From contig PULL01000044.1 of assembly GCA_003550945.1 (NCBI GenBank), forward strand, positions 1 to 22,142: a stretch of 22,142 nucleotides of DNA, given 5' to 3'. Origin of the DNA: Thioalkalivibrio sp. (lineage in GTDB: Bacteria; Pseudomonadota; Gammaproteobacteria; Ectothiorhodospirales; Ectothiorhodospiraceae). Every line of letters begins with the position of its first letter. Within the stretch, counting starts at the first letter, position 1. The notes beneath the pieces were generated by a model. It was given only the letters and a program-made list of their open reading frames with translations. It ran no database searches and was not told the origin of the DNA. Below are positions 7,382 to 14,709 of this stretch, piece by piece. The translations under genes and the position numbers were made by a program.

Positions 7382-8728
7382 GATGAAGTTGGCATGAAGA
7401 GAATCGGTGCAGCCGCCGCGGAAATCCCGGCGGAGACCCTGGCGATGCTGGAGGTTCATACGGACCCGGCTGTATTGCTGGACCTCAAGTACAACATCCT
7501 GGCCGCCAATCCCGCGTATCTGAGCATCTTCGGCGACACCCCGGTCACCGGGCGCCGGCGCTGCTTCGAAGTTTCGCACGGGTACGACCGGCCCTGCGAT
7601 CAGGCCGGCGAGAGCTGTCCGCTGCGGGCGACGCTGGAATCGGGGCAGGTGACCCGCGTGATGCACGTGCACCATACCCCCCGGGGCGAAGAACACGTGG
7701 ACGTGGAGACCCGAGCCATCCCGGGGGATGATGGGCGTGTCCGGTATGTGCTTGAAATCATGCGGCATACGCGGATGGCGAGCCCGGGCCCCAGCGCCGA
7801 CAGGATGGTCGGCCGATCCCCCGCGTTCCTGCGCATGCTGGAACTGGTGCAGCGCGCGGCACCCAGCGAAGCGGCGGTACTGCTCCTCGGTGAGACCGGG
7901 ACGGGAAAGGAGATGGTCGCGCACGCGATACACGAGGCGAGCCCGCGCAGTGGCGGGCCTTTCGTGCCGCTGGAGTGTGCCGGTCTGACCGAGTCCCTGT
8001 TCGAGAGCGAACTCTTTGGCCACGAGCGGGGGGCGTTCACCGGCGCCACGGCTCAGAAGACCGGGTTGGTCGAGTCGGCGCGCGGCGGGACGCTGTTCCT
8101 GGACGAGGTGGGCGACATCCCGTTGTCCATGCAGGTGAAGCTGCTGCGACTGCTGGAGACGGGGCGCTTCCGCCGGGTTGGCAGTACCGTCGAGCAGGAA
8201 GCGGACTTCCGACTGATCTGCGCAACCCATCGCGACCTCAGGGCACAGGTCGCGGCCGGAGAATTCCGGCTCGACCTCTACTTCCGGATCAGTGTCTTTC
8301 CGATTCCGCTCCCGGCGCTTCGCCAGCGGCGGGAGGATCTGCCGCTACTCGTGTCCGCATTGCTCAACCGGGTGCGCTCGGCCCGTGGCAAGCGGTTGAC
8401 CCCGGCCGCGCTGTCCATTCTGGAGCGCATGGATTTTCCGGGCAATATCCGTGAGTTGCGCAATGTTCTGGAGAGGGCGAGCCTGCTTGCGGACGGTGAC
8501 GCAATCGGTGAACGGGAGATCGCGGTCGACCTGGATTTCCAGTCGGCACTGGACATCTGTCCACCGGGTAGCGAGGTGATTCCCCTGGAGGAACTCGAGC
8601 AGCGCTATCTCGGGCGGGTGCTCGCGGAATTCTCGGGAGACCGTCAGGAACTGGCCCGCAAGCTGGGTGTCTCCGAGCGCACCCTGTACCGTAAGCTCAA
8701 GGGTGTAGAACGCCAGCAAGGAAGATAG
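7376..8728 (+). CDS. Sigma-54-dependent transcriptional activator with Cys-containing PAS domain (NtrC family)
   Basis: A 450-aa enhancer-binding protein. An N-terminal PAS-like sensor (about 20-132) contains C63, H68, C74 and C81 in a C-x4-H-x5-C-x6-CPL arrangement, suggesting redox, metal or Fe-S sensing. The AAA+ domain (about 145-370) has Walker A GETGTGKE (172-179), the sigma-54 contact loop GAFTGA (219-224), Walker B LFLDEVGD (240-247) and the arginine-rich sensor II region. The C-terminus (about 405-445) is a Fis-type helix-turn-helix, QELARKLGVSERTLYRKL. There is no receiver domain, so it is not a classical two-component regulator. The ATG at 7376 gives the full reading frame; an ATG at 7394 is an alternative, and neither has a strong Shine-Dalgarno. 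A TGTC/GACA dyad and a -24/-12 promoter lie immediately downstream and are the obvious candidate target. The divergent RNA ligase may or may not be co-regulated; I find no sigma-54 promoter for it. Confidence 0.93.
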   Translation: MADEVGMKRIGAAAAEIPAETLAMLEVHTDPAVLLDLKYNILAANPAYLSIFGDTPVTGRRRCFEVSHGYDRPCDQAGESCPLRATLESGQVTRVMHVHHTPRGEEHVDVETRAIPGDDGRVRYVLEIMRHTRMASPGPSADRMVGRSPAFLRMLELVQRAAPSEAAVLLLGETGTGKEMVAHAIHEASPRSGGPFVPLECAGLTESLFESELFGHERGAFTGATAQKTGLVESARGGTLFLDEVGDIPLSMQVKLLRLLETGRFRRVGSTVEQEADFRLICATHRDLRAQVAAGEFRLDLYFRISVFPIPLPALRQRREDLPLLVSALLNRVRSARGKRLTPAALSILERMDFPGNIRELRNVLERASLLADGDAIGEREIAVDLDFQSALDICPPGSEVIPLEELEQRYLGRVLAEFSGDRQELARKLGVSERTLYRKLKGVERQQGR

Positions 8729-8814
8729 GGATATTCGGGTCTTCGTCGCCTTTCCCCGGGCCGCTTCAGAGGGTCGCATTGCCGGTGCCGGCTTCCGGCT
8801 GGGCGCGTCGGAAA

Positions 8815-8842
8815 CTGTCAAACAATGTCGGGAACCTGACAG
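8815..8842. promoter_or_regulatory. Candidate upstream activator sequence for the adjacent sigma-54 activator
   Basis: Two TGTC half-sites one helical turn apart (8816-8819 and 8826-8829) face GACA at 8838-8841. The inner pair makes a 16-bp dyad TGTC-N8-GACA with a symmetrical GG/CC core. The outer pair makes CTGTCA-N16-TGACAG. The inner centre is about 130 bp upstream of the -24 element, a normal distance for enhancer sites of NtrC-family activators. Which regulator binds is inferred from proximity and from the related motif at 7365-7381. Confidence 0.6.
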
Positions 8843-8875
8843 ATGTGGCGCCTGTGCGCTTCTCTGTGTGAAAAT

Positions 8876-8897
8876 ACCACACTGAGAACTCTGTGGT
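8876..8897. promoter_or_regulatory. ACCACA-N10-TGTGGT dyad
   Basis: A perfect 6-bp inverted repeat spans 22 bp between the presumed activator sites and the sigma-54 promoter, with an extra GAG/CTC inside. It is followed by TTTT (8897-8900), so it could be a weak terminator for the upstream activator gene. It could also be a binding site for a second regulator. Confidence 0.4.
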
Positions 8898-8960
8898 TTT
8901 CCAAAAAAAGAAACACAGAAAACAAGAATATAGGAACTTTGCTGTTTTTGATGCCTTAAA

Positions 8961-8975
8961 TGGCACGCAATGTGC
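8961..8975 (+). promoter_or_regulatory. Sigma-54 (-24/-12) promoter
   Basis: TGGCACG-CAAT-GTGCT matches the consensus TGGCACG-N4-TTGCW except for the first base of the -12 box, with the required GG-N10-GC spacing (GG 8962-8963, GC 8974-8975). Transcription would start near 8987, giving a leader of about 47 nt before the ATG of the 24-aa ORF. It lies downstream of a sigma-54 activator gene and about 130 bp after a dyad suited to activator binding. Confidence 0.8.
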
Positions 8976-9033
8976 TTTGACTCCGAGGGAACACAAAACG
9001 CCTTTGGACGGTCTTGGGTTACAGGAGCAAAGC

Positions 9034-9108
9034 ATGAGGATTCTGGTCGCATCGGGTATGGCATCGCTGACAATCGTTGGAGCGATGATCCTCGCCTATT
9101 CGATCTAG
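9034..9108 (+). CDS. Small hydrophobic peptide, 24 aa, predicted single-pass membrane protein
   Basis: The ATG is preceded by AGGAG at 9023-9027 with 6-nt spacing, an excellent ribosome binding site. The 24 codons encode one positively charged residue (Arg2) followed by an almost entirely apolar stretch of Leu, Val, Ile, Ala, Met and Gly, ending LAYSI and TAG. This is the size and composition of a single transmembrane helix, like the small accessory subunits of membrane complexes or stress-induced membrane peptides. I recognise no family. It is the only ORF between a sigma-54 promoter and an intrinsic terminator, so it is either the purpose of that transcript or lies within a small regulatory RNA. 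The frame stays open upstream to a GTG at 8893, but the promoter lies inside that extension, so the short form is preferred. Confidence 0.6.
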   Translation: MRILVASGMASLTIVGAMILAYSI

Positions 9109-9267
9109 TCGGTTCGGGGTATCGCTGCGGCGAATCGGTAACGCCACGTCCCCAGTTGTCGGGGTTTCGGGGTCCTATCCAGGGCGAGGCCATCTGCGGA
9201 TTGGCCGGTGTACCGATGTCACCGCTGCATTGGACTTGCGTGCGCGATTCTCCTCCATCGCGCTTTC

Positions 9268-9292
9268 ACCGCCCTTTCGGGCGGTTTTTTTT
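9268..9292 (+). terminator. Strong intrinsic terminator
   Basis: ACCGCCC (9268-9274), loop TTTC, GGGCGGT (9279-9285), then an uninterrupted run of eight T (9285-9292). It ends the roughly 300-nt transcript predicted from the sigma-54 promoter and isolates it from the next gene. Confidence 0.93.
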
Positions 9293-9415
9293 CGCCTGGC
9301 ATGCATGAGTTGGCCGCGGCTGCTAGGCTTCGGGGCGTGTCCCCGGGGATCTCCGGGATTACCACGGTCCGCGCTGGACGGGCGCGGCCCATAACGTCCA
9401 GGAGTTCTTGGCCGA

Positions 9416-10951
9416 ATGGAGAAAAGGCTTTCGGTGATTCGGGCGGCAAGGCTTGCGGGTGTGACCCGTGCCGAACTCCAGTCGTTGATCAAGGGGGGGC
9501 AGCTGGCGAGTTTCGATGGGCTGGTCGAAGTCGATGACCTGCTGAGACTGTATCCCGAAACCCGGCTCGCGGATGACCGGACGCTGGAGCGCGTGGAACA
9601 GATCAAAGCCGAGGCGCTCGGCAAGGACATCGCGGGGCGTAGTCTGCCGGATCCGCAGGTGCTGGCGCAGCGCCTGGCGCGCCTGGGCACCCAGCTCACG
9701 CGCACCCGGCAGCAGGCAGAGCACTACGCGGCGGTGCTGGAATCGCTCGAGACCCGCCTGCGAGCGCTGGAGAAAAGCCAGGACGCGGAGACCCGCGCAG
9801 TGGTTCAGGACATCAAGCATACGGTGCAGAGCGCGCTGCACGAGCGACGGGTGCTGTCCTACGCTGCCGGCAGCGGGCTCGATGGAGGGAGCTGGTGGAT
9901 GAGCGTGCTCGCCCCCCAGGTTCGCCTGGTGCCGGATGACCACGAATTTCTGGTGGAGGGTGCGGACACCATCCTCGAGGCGGCCTTGCGGGCAGGGCTT
10001 TCGATTGGGTACGGCTGCAGCAATGGCAACTGTGGCGAATGCAAGGCGCGGATCGTCTCCGGCGAGGTCCGCGACGTGCGTCCGCATGATTTCGTGATCA
10101 GCGAGACGGAACGTGCGGAGGGCTACGCGCTGCTCTGCTCGGTGGCTCCGGTCACCGACCTGGTGATCGAGGTGGGCGTTGCGCGCAAGCCGGAGCAGAT
10201 CCCGGTGCAGAACATCGACGCGAAGGTCCGTGAGATCGTCCGGCCCGGTCCACACGTGCTGGTGCTTAAGGTCCAGACCCCCCGGACCAGGCGGCTGCGG
10301 TTTCTCGGGGGGCAGTACGCACGTCTGCAAATGGGTGAGGATGCCGTAGAGGCCTTGGTGCCACTGGCGAATTGTCCCTGCGATGACCGCAACCTTGCAT
10401 TCCACATCACCGAGAACCGGGAGGATCCCTTCGCGGTGCACTGCTTCGAGCAGCTGCGCAAGGGCGCGACCGTCCGGGTCGAGGCGCCGTTCGGGACCTT
10501 CGTGATCGAGCACGAGATCGAGCGTCCGCTGGTCTTCATTGCCTGTGACGCCGGGTTTGGTCCGGTGAAAAGCCTGATCGAACACGTGATCGCGCTGGAC
10601 CGGGTGGAGGCGATGCACCTGATCTGGGTGGCGAGCGGGGCGGTCGGACACTACGAGGACAACCTGTGCAGATCCTGGGAGGACGCACTCGACCATTTTC
10701 ACTACCGCCCCATCCGCGTCAATGCGGCCAGCGACGTGGACAGCTGGGCGGCGACGCTTGCGGGCAGTCTCGAGAGAATTCAGGATCCGGGCCTGCCCAG
10801 CTACTACGTGGCCGGCCCGGAGCGGTTTACCGACGCCGTGCGCGAGCTTCTCGGCCGCCTCGGCGTGTCGAACGCGCAATGCCGTTACCAGGCCCTGCCG
10901 CCCCGACCGGTCGCCCGCGGACACGATGGCGGCGACGCGATCGCCGGTTGA
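9416..10951 (+). CDS. 2Fe-2S ferredoxin/flavin reductase-like protein with N-terminal HTH and coiled coil
   Basis: A 511-aa multidomain protein. Residues 5-46 resemble an excisionase/MerR-type helix-turn-helix (VIRAARLAGVTRAELQSLI). About 83-145 is a charged, heptad-rich coiled coil. Residues 168-256 are a plant-type 2Fe-2S ferredoxin domain with C201, C206, C209 and C241 (C-x4-C-x2-C-x31-C). Residues 263-490 resemble a ferredoxin-NADP reductase module as in phenol hydroxylase or CDP-glucoseen reductases. That module is degenerate: where RxYS-AN should bind FAD there is EALVPLAN (312-319), and the NAD(P)-site glycine motif is ACDAGFGPVKS (376-386). FAD binding is therefore doubtful. AGGAG at 9400-9404 precedes the ATG. 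The 3' end overlaps the next gene by 26 nt, so the two are translationally coupled. Electron transfer is likely; partner unknown. Confidence 0.85.
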   Translation: MEKRLSVIRAARLAGVTRAELQSLIKGGQLASFDGLVEVDDLLRLYPETRLADDRTLERVEQIKAEALGKDIAGRSLPDPQVLAQRLARLGTQLTRTRQQAEHYAAVLESLETRLRALEKSQDAETRAVVQDIKHTVQSALHERRVLSYAAGSGLDGGSWWMSVLAPQVRLVPDDHEFLVEGADTILEAALRAGLSIGYGCSNGNCGECKARIVSGEVRDVRPHDFVISETERAEGYALLCSVAPVTDLVIEVGVARKPEQIPVQNIDAKVREIVRPGPHVLVLKVQTPRTRRLRFLGGQYARLQMGEDAVEALVPLANCPCDDRNLAFHITENREDPFAVHCFEQLRKGATVRVEAPFGTFVIEHEIERPLVFIACDAGFGPVKSLIEHVIALDRVEAMHLIWVASGAVGHYEDNLCRSWEDALDHFHYRPIRVNAASDVDSWAATLAGSLERIQDPGLPSYYVAGPERFTDAVRELLGRLGVSNAQCRYQALPPRPVARGHDGGDAIAG

Positions 10952-11651
10952 TGCGCCGGGTCTGTCGGACCGGGACCCCGCGCTTTCGGTGGTGATTCCC
11001 TGTCTGAACGAGGCGGATTGCCTGCCACGACTCCTGCGCGACCTGGAACCGCTGCGCAGGCAGGGTCACGAGGTCATCGTGGTCGACGGCGGGAGTACCG
11101 ACGCGAGTCCGGAATTGGCCAGCCGAGGCGCTGACCGCGTGCTTCGAACCTCACCCGGTCGGGCGCACCAGATGAATGCCGGGGCTGCACTCGCCCGTGG
11201 CTCTTCACTGTGGTTTCTGCACGCGGACAGCCGGGTCGAAGAGTCCGTGTGCACGGCCGTGTGCGCCGCGCTCGGGCAGGGCCGGCCCTGGGGCCGTTGC
11301 GCGGTCCGCCTGTCGGGTGAAGGCCTGTTGCTGGCGCTGACCGCCAGCCTGATGAACCTGCGCTCCTGCGTCACGGGCATCGCGACCGGCGACCAGGGGA
11401 TCTTCGTCACGCGGTCGGCCTTTGACGCGGTGGGCGGCTTCCCGGAGATGCCGTTGATGGAGGATGTCGAGATCTCCCGGCGCCTGAAGGGGCGGGTCGG
11501 GAGGCCCGCCTGCGTGCGCGCAGCGCTGGTGACCTCCAGCCGGCGCTGGGAGCAGCGCGGCGTGCTGCGCACCATCCTGCTGATGTGGAGCCTGCGTCTC
11601 GCTTACTGGCTGGGGGCAGACCCCGCCCGGCTGGCGAAGCGCTACCGATGA
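10926..11651 (+). CDS. Family 2 glycosyltransferase, TIGR04283 type
   Basis: A 241-aa GT-A fold protein. SVVIPCLNE (21-29) opens the nucleotide-sugar binding domain, IVVDGGSTD (51-59) follows, FLHADSRV (97-104) takes the place of the metal-binding DXD, and GGFPEMPLMEDVE carries the acceptor-side acidic residues. The C-terminus (SRRWEQRGVLRTILL to ADPARLAKRYR) is characteristic of the TIGR04283 group associated with radical SAM/selenodomain and arsenosugar gene sets. The ATG at 10926 lies 26 nt inside the preceding gene; the longer open frame upstream overlaps that gene further and lacks family similarity. The stop overlaps the start of the next gene as ATGA. Sugar donor and acceptor are not deducible. 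Confidence 0.9.
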   Translation: MAATRSPVDAPGLSDRDPALSVVIPCLNEADCLPRLLRDLEPLRRQGHEVIVVDGGSTDASPELASRGADRVLRTSPGRAHQMNAGAALARGSSLWFLHADSRVEESVCTAVCAALGQGRPWGRCAVRLSGEGLLLALTASLMNLRSCVTGIATGDQGIFVTRSAFDAVGGFPEMPLMEDVEISRRLKGRVGRPACVRAALVTSSRRWEQRGVLRTILLMWSLRLAYWLGADPARLAKRYR

Positions 11652-12259
11652 GACTGCTGGTGTTTGCCCGGGCGCCGGTGGCGGGGCAGGCGAAGACACG
11701 GTTGATCCCCGCCCTCGGTGCGGAGGGTGCCGCCAGATTGCACGGCCGCCTTGTTCGCAGGGCGCTGGAGGCGGCTTCCGGCTCGGAGGCGGGCCGGGTG
11801 GAACTCTGGTGCAGCCCCGACTGCGGTCATGAATTCCTGCAGGACTGCCGGCGGACCTTCGGCTGCAGGCTGCACCGACAGCCGGATGGCAATCTGGGCG
11901 AGCGTATGCGTGGGGCCCTGGAAGCCGATTTGCCAGCGGTCCTGCTGGGGTCGGATGCCCCCGGTCTGACCGCCGCCACCGTGCGGGCCGCGGCCGATGC
12001 CCTCACGCGGGGCAACGACTGCGTGCTGGTGCCTGCGCTCGATGGCGGGTATGTACTGATCGGACTTGCGGTGCCCGCGCCGCGGCTTTTCGAGGGCATC
12101 GGCTGGGGCGGGTCCGATGTGCTGGAGCAGACACGCCGACGAGCCGTCGATCTCGGGCTGCGGCTCGTGGAACTGCCACCCTGTCCCGACATCGACCGAC
12201 CGGAAGACCTGGTGCACTGTCCACCGGAGCTGTTGCGCGGGTTGATGCCGGAGCGTTGA
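11648..12259 (+). CDS. TIGR04282/DUF2064 glycosyltransferase-like protein
   Basis: A 203-aa nucleotidyl-/glycosyltransferase-fold protein. MRLLVFARAPVAGQAKTRL (1-19) is the diagnostic N-terminus, with the basic K16-T-R18 nucleotide-binding loop. LLGSDAPGL and VLVPALDGGYVLIGL are the other conserved blocks of DUF2064, which resembles CofC/MobA-type guanylyl- or cytidylyltransferases. Its ATG overlaps the upstream stop codon (ATGA), indicating translational coupling with the TIGR04283 gene, its usual companion. Both families co-occur with ArsS in arsenosugar-type gene sets; here an ArsS gene lies about 10 kb away on the other strand. Substrate is unproven. This is the last gene of the three-gene operon. 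Confidence 0.9.
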   Translation: MRLLVFARAPVAGQAKTRLIPALGAEGAARLHGRLVRRALEAASGSEAGRVELWCSPDCGHEFLQDCRRTFGCRLHRQPDGNLGERMRGALEADLPAVLLGSDAPGLTAATVRAAADALTRGNDCVLVPALDGGYVLIGLAVPAPRLFEGIGWGGSDVLEQTRRRAVDLGLRLVELPPCPDIDRPEDLVHCPPELLRGLMPER

Positions 12260-12286
12260 TGGCAAGGCCGCGCCCCCCTCCCCAAG

Positions 12287-12308
12287 CCTCCCCCGAAATC
12301 GGGGGAGG
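12287..12308. terminator. Perfect GC-rich hairpin, likely part of a dispersed intergenic repeat
   Basis: CCTCCCCCGA (12287-12296) pairs perfectly with TCGGGGGAGG (12299-12308) around AA. It lies between the converging glycosyltransferase operon and glcB and could terminate both. There is no T-run. The flanking sequence to about 12400 is dense in CCCTCTCCC, GGGTGAGGGG and GGGCA-GGA-TGCCC type palindromes, as in multicopy intergenic repeats of GC-rich proteobacteria. Confidence 0.5.
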
Positions 12309-12402
12309 GAGCTTTCCCTCCTCTCCCGCAGGCAGGCCCGAAGGGCGAAGGGCAGGATGCCCGGAGTGACGGGTCCGGGGTGAGGGGCGGGGATGTGCCG
12401 CT

Positions 12403-14592
12403 TCAGCCCTGCAGCTCGGCCTTCTGCACCGCCCGCCAGTAGTGCAGCAGGGGCTCGGTGTAGCCCGAGGGCTGTTCACGACCCTTGAAGATCAGGTCCG
12501 ACGCGGCCCGGAAGGCGATGGAGCCGGCGAAGTCGGCGGCCATCGGGCGGTACATCGGGTCGTCCCGGTTCTGCTCGTCGACCACCGTGGCCATGCGCTT
12601 CAGCGTCGCCTGCACGCGGGCCGCGTCCACCACGCCGTGATGCAGCCAGTTCGCGATGTGCTGGCTGGAGATGCGCAGGGTCGCACGGTCCTCCATCAGA
12701 CCAATGTCGTGGATGTCGGGCACCTTCGAGCAGCCGATTCCCTGCTGCACCCAGCGCACCACGTAGCCGAGAATGCCCTGGCAGTTGTTGTCCAGTTCCT
12801 GCTGGATCTCCTCGTCCGACCACTCGGGTTTGTCCACCACCGGCACTTCGAGCAGGTCATCGAGCAACTGCGCTTCCATCTCCGGCTTGAGTTTGGCCTC
12901 CATCTCCTCCTGCAGGGCTGCCACATCGACCTCGTGGTAGTGCAGCGCGTGCAGAACGGCCGCGGTGGGGGAGGGCACCCAGGCGGTGTTCGCGCCCGCC
13001 TTCGGATGGGCGATCTTCTGTTCGAGCATCGCGGCCATCTTGTCGGGCATCGCCCACATGCCCTTGCCGATCTGGGCGCGTCCACGCAGACCGCAGGCGA
13101 GACCGGCGACTACGTTGTTGCGCTCGTAGGCGGCGATCCACTTTGCACCCTTCATGTCGCCCTTGCGCAGCATCGGACCGGCTTCCATCGCGGTGTGCAT
13201 CTCGTCGCCGGTGCGATCGAGGAAACCGGTGTTGATGAAGACCACGCGTGCCGCGGCCTCCGCGATGCAGGCCCGGAGATTCACCGAAGTGCGCCGCTCC
13301 TCGTCCATGATCCCCATTTTCACGGTGTTGCGCGGCAGCTTCAGCAGGTCTTCGACCCGCGAGAACAGTTCGCCCGCAAAGGCCACTTCCTCGGGGCCGT
13401 GCATCTTCGGTTTTACGATGTAAACCGACCCCGTGCGCGAATTGCCCTTGCCCTCGCGCTTCAGGTCATGCAGCGCCAGCAGGCTGGTCATCACGCCGTC
13501 GAGGATGCCCTCGGGAACCTCGGCACCCTCGGCGTCGAGCAGCGCAGGCGTGGTCATCAGGTGGCCGACGTTGCGCACGAACATCAGCGAGCGGCCGGGC
13601 AGGGTCAGGGTCTTGCCATCCGGCGCCGTGTACTCGCGGTCGGGGTTCAGGCTGCGCGTGACGACCTTGCCGCCTTTCTGGAAGGACGTTTCGAGCCGGC
13701 CGTTCATCAGCCCGAGCCAGTTGCGGTAGACGTTCACCTTGTCCTCCGCGTCGACCGCGGCAACGGAGTCCTCGCAGTCCATGATCGTGGTCACCGCGGC
13801 CTCGACCAGGAGGTCCTTCACCCCGGCAGCATCGGTCTGGCCGATCGCGTGCGTGCGGTCGATCTGGATCTCGAGATGCAGGCCGTTGTTCACCAACAGG
13901 ATTGCGCTGGGTTTCTCCGGAGCTCCCTGGTAGCCGACCAGTTGTCCGCGATTTGCCAGCGAGGTGTCCTCGGCGTCTTTCAGACTCGCGACGAATTCGC
14001 CGTCGTCGATGCGGTAGCCGGTGGCATCGCGGTGCGATCCGTCGGCCAGCGGGGCCGCACGATCGAGGAGGTCGCGCGCATAGGCGATCACCTTCTCGCC
14101 CCGGGCCGGGTTGTACTCGGAGCCCCGTTCCGCGCCGTCGCTATCGGGAATCGCGTCGGTACCGTAAAGGGCGTCGTAGAGGCTGCCCCACCGGGCGTTT
14201 GCAGCGTTCAGTGCGTAGCGGGCATTGCTCACCGGCACCACGAGTTGCGGTCCGGCCTGTATCGCCACCTCCGGGTCGACGTTGGCGGTGCTCGCGCGGG
14301 TCTGCGCCGGCGGATCCACCAGATAACCGGTTTCGCGCAGGAAGGCCAAATAGCCCGAGTGGTCACGCACGGGTCCGGGATGGGCCCGGTGCCAGTCGTC
14401 CAGTTTCTGCTGCAGCGCATCCCGCGTTTCGAGCAGTTTGCGGTTGCGGGGAGCGAGATCATGAACCAGCTCATCCACCCCGTTCCAGAAGGCCTCCGGG
14501 TCCAGATCCGTGCCCGGCAGGGCTTCCTCGGCGATGAAGCGGTCCAGAACGGCGGCCACCTGAAGCCGCCCGCGCGTCACGTAGTCAGTCAT
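12403..14592 (-). CDS. glcB: Malate synthase G
   Basis: A 729-aa enzyme condensing glyoxylate with acetyl-CoA to give malate, the final step of the glycolate pathway encoded by this operon. Length matches the G isoform (about 720-730 aa) rather than the shorter A isoform. Visible family segments are [15 protein letters not shown] (271-285), the catalytic-arginine block [15 protein letters not shown] (333-347, R340), [14 protein letters not shown], and [16 protein letters not shown], which is followed by a WVPSPTAA segment. All parts of the TIM barrel and C-terminal domain are present, with no sign of truncation. The ATG at 14592 gives [13 protein letters not shown], with a GGAAGAAGGGA purine tract upstream. 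It is last in glcDEFGB, 117 bp behind glcG, and probably shares the transcript. Confidence 0.98.
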   Translation of the reverse strand: MTDYVTRGRLQVAAVLDRFIAEEALPGTDLDPEAFWNGVDELVHDLAPRNRKLLETRDALQQKLDDWHRAHPGPVRDHSGYLAFLRETGYLVDPPAQTRASTANVDPEVAIQAGPQLVVPVSNARYALNAANARWGSLYDALYGTDAIPDSDGAERGSEYNPARGEKVIAYARDLLDRAAPLADGSHRDATGYRIDDGEFVASLKDAEDTSLANRGQLVGYQGAPEKPSAILLVNNGLHLEIQIDRTHAIGQTDAAGVKDLLVEAAVTTIMDCEDSVAAVDAEDKVNVYRNWLGLMNGRLETSFQKGGKVVTRSLNPDREYTAPDGKTLTLPGRSLMFVRNVGHLMTTPALLDAEGAEVPEGILDGVMTSLLALHDLKREGKGNSRTGSVYIVKPKMHGPEEVAFAGELFSRVEDLLKLPRNTVKMGIMDEERRTSVNLRACIAEAAARVVFINTGFLDRTGDEMHTAMEAGPMLRKGDMKGAKWIAAYERNNVVAGLACGLRGRAQIGKGMWAMPDKMAAMLEQKIAHPKAGANTAWVPSPTAAVLHALHYHEVDVAALQEEMEAKLKPEMEAQLLDDLLEVPVVDKPEWSDEEIQQELDNNCQGILGYVVRWVQQGIGCSKVPDIHDIGLMEDRATLRISSQHIANWLHHGVVDAARVQATLKRMATVVDEQNRDDPMYRPMAADFAGSIAFRAASDLIFKGREQPSGYTEPLLHYWRAVQKAELQG

Positions 14593-14709
14593 TTCAGTCC
14601 CTTCTTCCTGTTGGGTGATGGCGTCCCGGTGGCAGTGCGCACGCGGGGACGGATTCGCTGCATGATGCCACGTCCGAGTGTTGCTCCCAACGCGCTGGCG
14701 AGCGCCGCC

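Larger units (their letters stand above)
8729..9415. other. 687-bp region with sigma-54 regulatory island and peptide transcript
   Basis: Between the activator gene and the ferredoxin-like gene lie, in order: TGTC/GACA dyads (8815-8842), a 22-bp dyad (8876-8897), an AT-rich stretch (about 8871-8960) that stands out from the GC-rich surroundings, a sigma-54 promoter (8961-8975), a 24-codon ORF (9034-9108), about 160 bp without a convincing ORF, and an intrinsic terminator (9268-9292). From 9293 to 9415 I see only the leader of the next gene. Confidence 0.7.

Noticed and set aside
8893..9108. 71-codon frame with a GTG start that contains the 24-aa peptide
   Set aside because: The sigma-54 promoter lies inside this extension, the GTG has no ribosome binding site, and the extra residues have AT-rich non-coding character. 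The internal ATG with AGGAG is preferred.
9359..10924. 521-codon open frame on the minus strand
   Set aside because: Antisense to the ferredoxin-reductase-like gene, which has clear domains and a ribosome binding site.
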